From: Caprimulgus europaeus
Taxonomy: Eukaryota > Chordata > Aves > Caprimulgiformes > Caprimulgidae
Direction of reading: 5' to 3'
Assembly: GCA_907165065.1 (NCBI GenBank)
Contig: OU015523.1
Location: forward strand, 114,850,246 to 114,914,245
DNA: 64,000 nucleotides
This document shows, one piece after another, positions 59,533-64,000 of this stretch. A program made the translations under genes and the position numbers. Each line of letters begins with the position of its first letter. Position 1 is the stretch's first letter. The notes under the pieces were generated by a model. That model worked only from the letters and a program-made list of their open reading frames with translations, ran no database searches and was not told where the DNA came from.

Positions 59533-62194
59533 CTTCAAAACAGCTATAAACCCCATTAGGTGAGGTTACAGGCTTGAATGAAGAAAAATGTGTTCTTAGA
59601 TACATTTCCCAGTGTCACCCCAGACAAAGCATTTTTATGGCACGAATTTGGGTGGTCTCCACAAAAAAAAACTGTGTCAGTTATAAATACTTTTGCAAAA
59701 AACCTGTCAGACCATTAGAGGCCACAGAGCAGTACTTGGCTGTTACTGCCAAGCTATGAGGTGTGATCATGGCAGCCCCCAGTTGCTGTTGTTAAAATTC
59801 AACATAATGATCACTTTGCCATGGGAAGCTGATCATTTTTGGAGGCAGAAGCAAGTCCTGAGCAAGTGTCATGTGAAGAAAGGTAAAGCATTAATGTTAG
59901 TAATTATTTTCTTGAAGGAACACATTTTCTAAACTATAGGCAATCAAGTAATTTTCACGGAAAGAAATTCCACTTGTTGCTTAAAAAAAATATCATAGAG
60001 GCTTTATACTTAAAAAGTATCTTTTAAAATGTAATACAAGTTTTTCTATTTTCACCTTCTTCTGATGAAAGCACTGAATCAGAACGTGTCTGAACAGTCA
60101 CTCTTTGAACAGTGACACCTTTAACTTTTTTGCACAGTTGTTATTTACAATATCTAGTTTTAGATTCCTTCCTGTCCTTTGAAAACAACATAGAACTAGA
60201 AAGCCCTTCTCCAATACCTATCCATTTAGTAGTGGGGACACCTTTTGGTTTTAATAGTAATTATTTTCTAAGTGTAAGAGTTTGCTCAGCATAAACATCT
60301 TAGCATCTTTTTTCTCAGCTTCTGTAGAAAGTTGTCTAAGACACAAAATGCTCATTACATTGAAATATCAGTGTGTTCTGTAAGCACTTATGATACTTGT
60401 CTCCTGCATTTGTGTCCTGCACGTTTGGAAGCACTGCTGTAGACGGTGCATTTAATACAGCTTCACTCTCCCTTTGTCATATTTTCTTGTAGGTTTTTCA
60501 GGGTGCATTTGTGTTACTTTCCTTCTTTGATAGATTCCCACAAGGAACTTTTCCTACAACTAGAAGACAGAAGCAGAGGAACTCTCTAAGGTACCACGTA
60601 GCATGAACTTTCCAAGAAAAATGAGCAGTCACATGTCAAACTGGAAAATTACATCTCACGTTGAAGACACTAGTAGTGTATTCCCTTCGACTCTAGACAT
60701 ATTTGCTCCCTGTTCCATTCCTTTTCTGCTATGAGCAAAACAAAAACCAATCTTTTTAAAATCCTCCCTGTTAAAAAATAGTGTTCTCTTTGTCCTTGCA
60801 GATAAATGAATTCTCCTGACAGCAAATTATTCTTTAGATCAGCTTCACTTCAAGATGACTAACACTCATTTCTGGGCCAGTAACATGTTTCCAGTATACC
60901 AGTTTCAAGGTCCGAAGCCTCATCATACTGTGCGGCTGGGGACCGTGTTGTATCATGGGGAAGCACAGAGCTGGAGTTTCTGAAGGGGTCATAAAATATT
61001 TGTTAGAAGTTTGAAGATATCAGACTATCATCCCTAAAAGTGATGTTTTCAATACAGAAATGTCCCTTTGGAGGAGATTTAGTGCATCCTTCTAAGCTTA
61101 ACTTCTTGGGTTAATGAAAACTGAGGCAGCTAGCTGTATGCATGAAAGGGCACAAAATCTGAGTATTTTAAGCATGAAACGTGTCTGTAAAACATCTGAA
61201 ATAGTTTTCTGTAACCTATGTAGCATATATGTAACAGCTTAAATTTATTTGGCAGACTGAGATTTGCTCCACAGGCTTCAAAACTTTGTTTCCAAAATGC
61301 TTGAAGGTAGAATTTCTCAGTGTGCACTTTTTTGGCAAAATTTCTGAAAACTTCAGCTGTCATCTTCCATGACCAAACTCTAACCTACGCCTAACATAAA
61401 TGGAGTTCTTCAAGCAAACAAGACAAGACAACAAAATGCAAAACACTGAGTGGGTATTTTCAAATGTCATTTATTTATAGAATTTGCTTCACTGTAATTT
61501 TTTTTCAGGTAAAAATCAACAATTCGCCACACAGAACTTAATATAAGTAATATGTCTGATAATAAGGATAAAACTGTCTTATAAGTAATTTGCTTTCAAA
61601 ATCATGGGCTCTCGGCTTTTTTATCAGGACAGTCTTCTGAAACTCAGATGGTTACTGATTTAGTATTTTGCTACTTTTAAATCTAGTTAAAAGTTTTGCT
61701 AGTGTTCATCTTTACTATACATATCTATACAAGAGTGGCTCAAGTCTCAGGGGAAATGTTAATAATTACACCCAGCCACATCACATTTGGGGGAAAGTAG
61801 ATACTGGGGAAGCTCAAACTAAGATTTATGACTTTATAAATGTTTGAAACAAATGCAAAGCAAGGATCTACCATCCCTGAGGCAAAGGCAGCAGATGGAG
61901 GCTCCACAAGAAGCAGAGGATCCCCTATCCTCTTACCACCAGGCAGAAAGAGGGGACATAAGAAACAGAGGCAAATGGAAAAAAGTCCCTGCTTGGGGTG
62001 GTGGGCGAATACCCTTCAGACCTCTCTTACCATCCAAGCTGCCCTTACACAACAGGTATGGGGCTCTAGAACTTGAGAGTCAGTCAAATGAGTATGTCGA
62101 TGAGGTCTGTCCAGGTGGTTGCCTAAGGTGAGTCAGTCAGCCCCAAGCATTGTGACTGCCTCCATTAAGAAAAAAAGGAGGGTTAAAAAAAAAG
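59533..62194. other. Intergenic DNA, no gene seen
   Basis: AT-rich and repeat-poor. The overlapping plus frames at 61.84-62.13 kb are not conserved-looking. Confidence 0.45.
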
Positions 62195-62448
62195 GGATGA
62201 GAGACAATGGGCATGAACTGCAACATAGGAAGTTCCACCTGAACCTAAGGAAGAACTTCTTTACTGTGAGGGTGACAGAGCACTGGGACAGGTTGCCCAG
62301 AGAAGTTGTGGAATCTCCCTCTCTAGAGATGTTCAAAAATCATCTGGACAAAATCCTGGTTCATGTGCTCTAGGAGTCCCTGCTTGAGCAGGGTGGTTGG
62401 ACTAGATGACCTTCTCTTTCTCCCTCAACCATTCTGTGATTCTGTGAC
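62195..62448 (+). repeat. CR1 LINE 3' fragment with intact terminus
   Basis: It begins in ORF2 ([35 protein letters not shown]) and ends CCATTCTGTGATTCTGTGAC. An 84-codon frame (62119-62373) is the CR1 tail read through from flanking DNA; it is not a host gene. Confidence 0.93.
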
Positions 62449-63239
62449 CTTCCCAGCCACAGGGTGCTACTGGAAATTCAGTGTCGAAAGCTATCTGTGC
62501 TTTATAAATGCAAGCAGTGACAGATGCCTTAACTCTACATACTGCACATGCTGCTCTCTTTTCAGGTGAGGCATACAGGAAGGAAAGAAAGCGTTCAGAT
62601 AAATACAGACTTTTGGAACTCGAATGCATTAAAATGTTTAAAATCTGGCAGAGCAGTTTGGGATATATACCTCCAGGTAACTTAAGGAGGAGACTGTGAG
62701 TTTGCTGAATTAAATGCTTGACAAGGAAACAAAGTTATAAAGCCAGCTCTGCCATCCCCTGTACTAGTGTGAGATGTGTGGGAACCTAGAGCATAACTGG
62801 CTTTCAGCAAGCTGCAGTATGGTTCAGTCCAAGCCCTATTCTGGGAAGCTGTCCAGAGGATATTGACTTCTGGTTTTCCTCATCAAGGAAATAGTACTGT
62901 CAGGTCCTGAGGGGTAAAACTAATCCTTATTTAATTAAGAGTTTTGATTAATTGAGTTTGGGTAAACAGGGTGATAAAGTAACCAAAATATCTTGAAAGC
63001 AAAATATGGGAACTGAGAGGCATGCCCCTGTCCAGCCACTTGTCAGTAAAGATAACATTATTCGTCTCCCTGCCCTTGCCACTGCTGGGAATAAAACTGC
63101 AGGCTCCTGACTACAGAGGGATCAGTGTGAGCAGAGCTTGGAGAGGGCTTTGGTAGAATTCATGGAATTCATGCCCTGTCAACAGCATTTTATAGCATTA
63201 AGTGTGTTACCAACTGTGTTGGAAGAAAAAATGAACCTT
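62449..63239. other. Intergenic DNA, no gene seen
   Basis: Lies between a CR1 and the LTR pair. An acceptor-like TTTTCAG at about 62560 is followed by a short Lys/Arg-rich frame, but nothing supports a real exon. Confidence 0.4.
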
Positions 63240-63409
63240 TGTACTGGGTCTGCTTGGGATAAAGTTAATTTTCTTCATAGCAGCCTATATGGCAGTGTGT
63301 TCTGGAAGTGACCAAATCAGTGTTGATAACACGACAATGTTTTAGCTCTTGCTGAGCAGTGTTTTCACAGTGTTGAAACCTTTTCTTTTTCCCACTCTGC
63401 CCTCCTCAG
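63240..63409 (+). mobile_element. ERVL-type LTR, 5' part (interrupted)
   Basis: It starts TGTACTGGGTCTGC and keeps the familiar avian LTR words AAAGTTAATTTTCTTCATAGCAGC, GTGTTGATAACACGACAATG and CTTGCTGAGCAGTG. After CCCTCCTCAG the family sequence stops where the next LTR starts. This is the 5' part of the same LTR family whose 3' part lies at 24.75-25.1 kb. Confidence 0.75.
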
Positions 63410-64000
63410 TGTGGTGGCTTCACCCTTTTGGTTTGCAGCCAAACACAGCCTGCTTTCTCACCCGCCCCCCCGCCTCCAGGGAGTAAGGAAGAAAATTGGA
63501 AAGAAAAGGGCAAGGAGACTCATGGGTTGAGATGAAAATTATTTACTAATTAAAATAAAATTATAATGATAACAGTAATAATAGAATATACAATTAAGTG
63601 ATGCACAGTGCAATTTCTCACCACCCACCAACCGATGCCCAGCCTGTCCCAGCCAGTGATCCCAGAGCCGAGACAGTCCCGAAACCCAAACTCCGGAAGA
63701 GCGAGTCAGAGCAATCCCTGAAAGAATGCCCCCAATTTCCAGTCAACCCTGGCTAACATCCCAGACATGACATGATGTGATATGATACGGAATATCTCAT
63801 AGGCACATCCAAATGCCAGTTTTGGGTTTTGCTACTTACTATGCTTCTTCCTCCCAGTCCCAATGCAGCTGTGAACCAGCCAAACACAATGCCCTTGGGC
63901 TCCAGCAACAACTAATAACATTAGTACTTTATCAACATTCTTCTCATATTAAGTCCTACACTGAAACTAAAACACAGCTATTCTAACTACTCATAAGACA
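63410..64000 (-). mobile_element. ERVL-type LTR, minus strand, runs off the window
   Basis: It starts TGTGGTGGCTTCACCC and is the reverse complement of the 24.75-25.1-kb LTR 3' half (GGGTTGAGATGAAAAT, GTGATGCACAGTGC, CCCAGCCTGTCCC). It begins precisely inside the plus-strand LTR piece, so it looks like a nested insertion. Its 5' end lies beyond 64000. Confidence 0.8.

Noticed and set aside
62508-62699. Short Lys/Arg-rich frame after an AG acceptor-like site
   Set aside because: No matching donor or partner exon and no recognisable protein; next to a CR1 tail.

Overview
This window reads as nuclear DNA from a bird. The main evidence is the interspersed repeats: many copies of the avian LINE CR1 on both strands, with the usual 3' ends in TTCTATGATTCTATGA or TTCTGTGATTCTGTGA, plus avian ERVL-type LTRs. 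I recognise these LTRs from Neoaves, so a non-galliform bird is more likely than a chicken, but I cannot name the species. The sequence has AT-rich intergenic or intronic character, low coding density and one CpG-island promoter. There is no sign of bacterial gene organisation, so most open reading frames here are chance frames or pieces of transposons.

Only one host gene is supported. It is the first coding exon of the melatonin receptor MTNR1B, on the minus strand (21298 down to 21085). It sits in a CpG island (about 20.96-21.92 kb) and ends in a clean GT splice donor. The large second exon, which carries TM2-TM7, was not found at lower coordinates. Intron 1 should therefore exceed 21 kb, and everything from 1 to 21084 is read as intron 1. 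A second, smaller CpG-rich block lies at 19.1-19.33 kb inside that intron. Everything above about 21.9 kb is upstream intergenic DNA.

Layout. 1-21 kb (intron 1): a decayed palindromic tRNA-like repeat (2.7 kb), CR1 copies (5.4, 5.6, 6.8-8.0, about 13.7-14.2, 14.7-15.5 and 19.5 kb) and a minus-strand open frame resembling the transmembrane half of a betaretrovirus-like Env (10.9-11.35 kb). 21-22 kb: MTNR1B exon 1, promoter and CpG island, bordered by a CR1. 22-32 kb: mostly single-copy AT-rich DNA with one ERVL LTR 3' fragment (24.75-25.1 kb). 32.5-36.6 kb: a CR1 cluster, including a 287-codon open reverse-transcriptase fragment and a 167-bp pure TCTTC array that abuts a CR1. 39.2 kb: a perfect 32-bp tandem duplication. 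39.9-40.6 kb: a probable ERV LTR. 41.85-43.0 kb: a complete solo LTR with 5-bp target-site duplications GCCAT. 46.6-62.4 kb: more CR1s and several simple repeats, including GAGAT and a run of 21 G. 63.2-64 kb: a plus-strand LTR 5' piece interrupted by a minus-strand LTR that runs off the window.

I see no new biological system here. The points worth a second look are the intronic CpG island, the Env-like open frame, the microsatellite apparently seeded by CR1, the LTR with an internal repeat array, and some fold-back structures. No homology search was possible, so repeat family assignments rest on recognised sequence.
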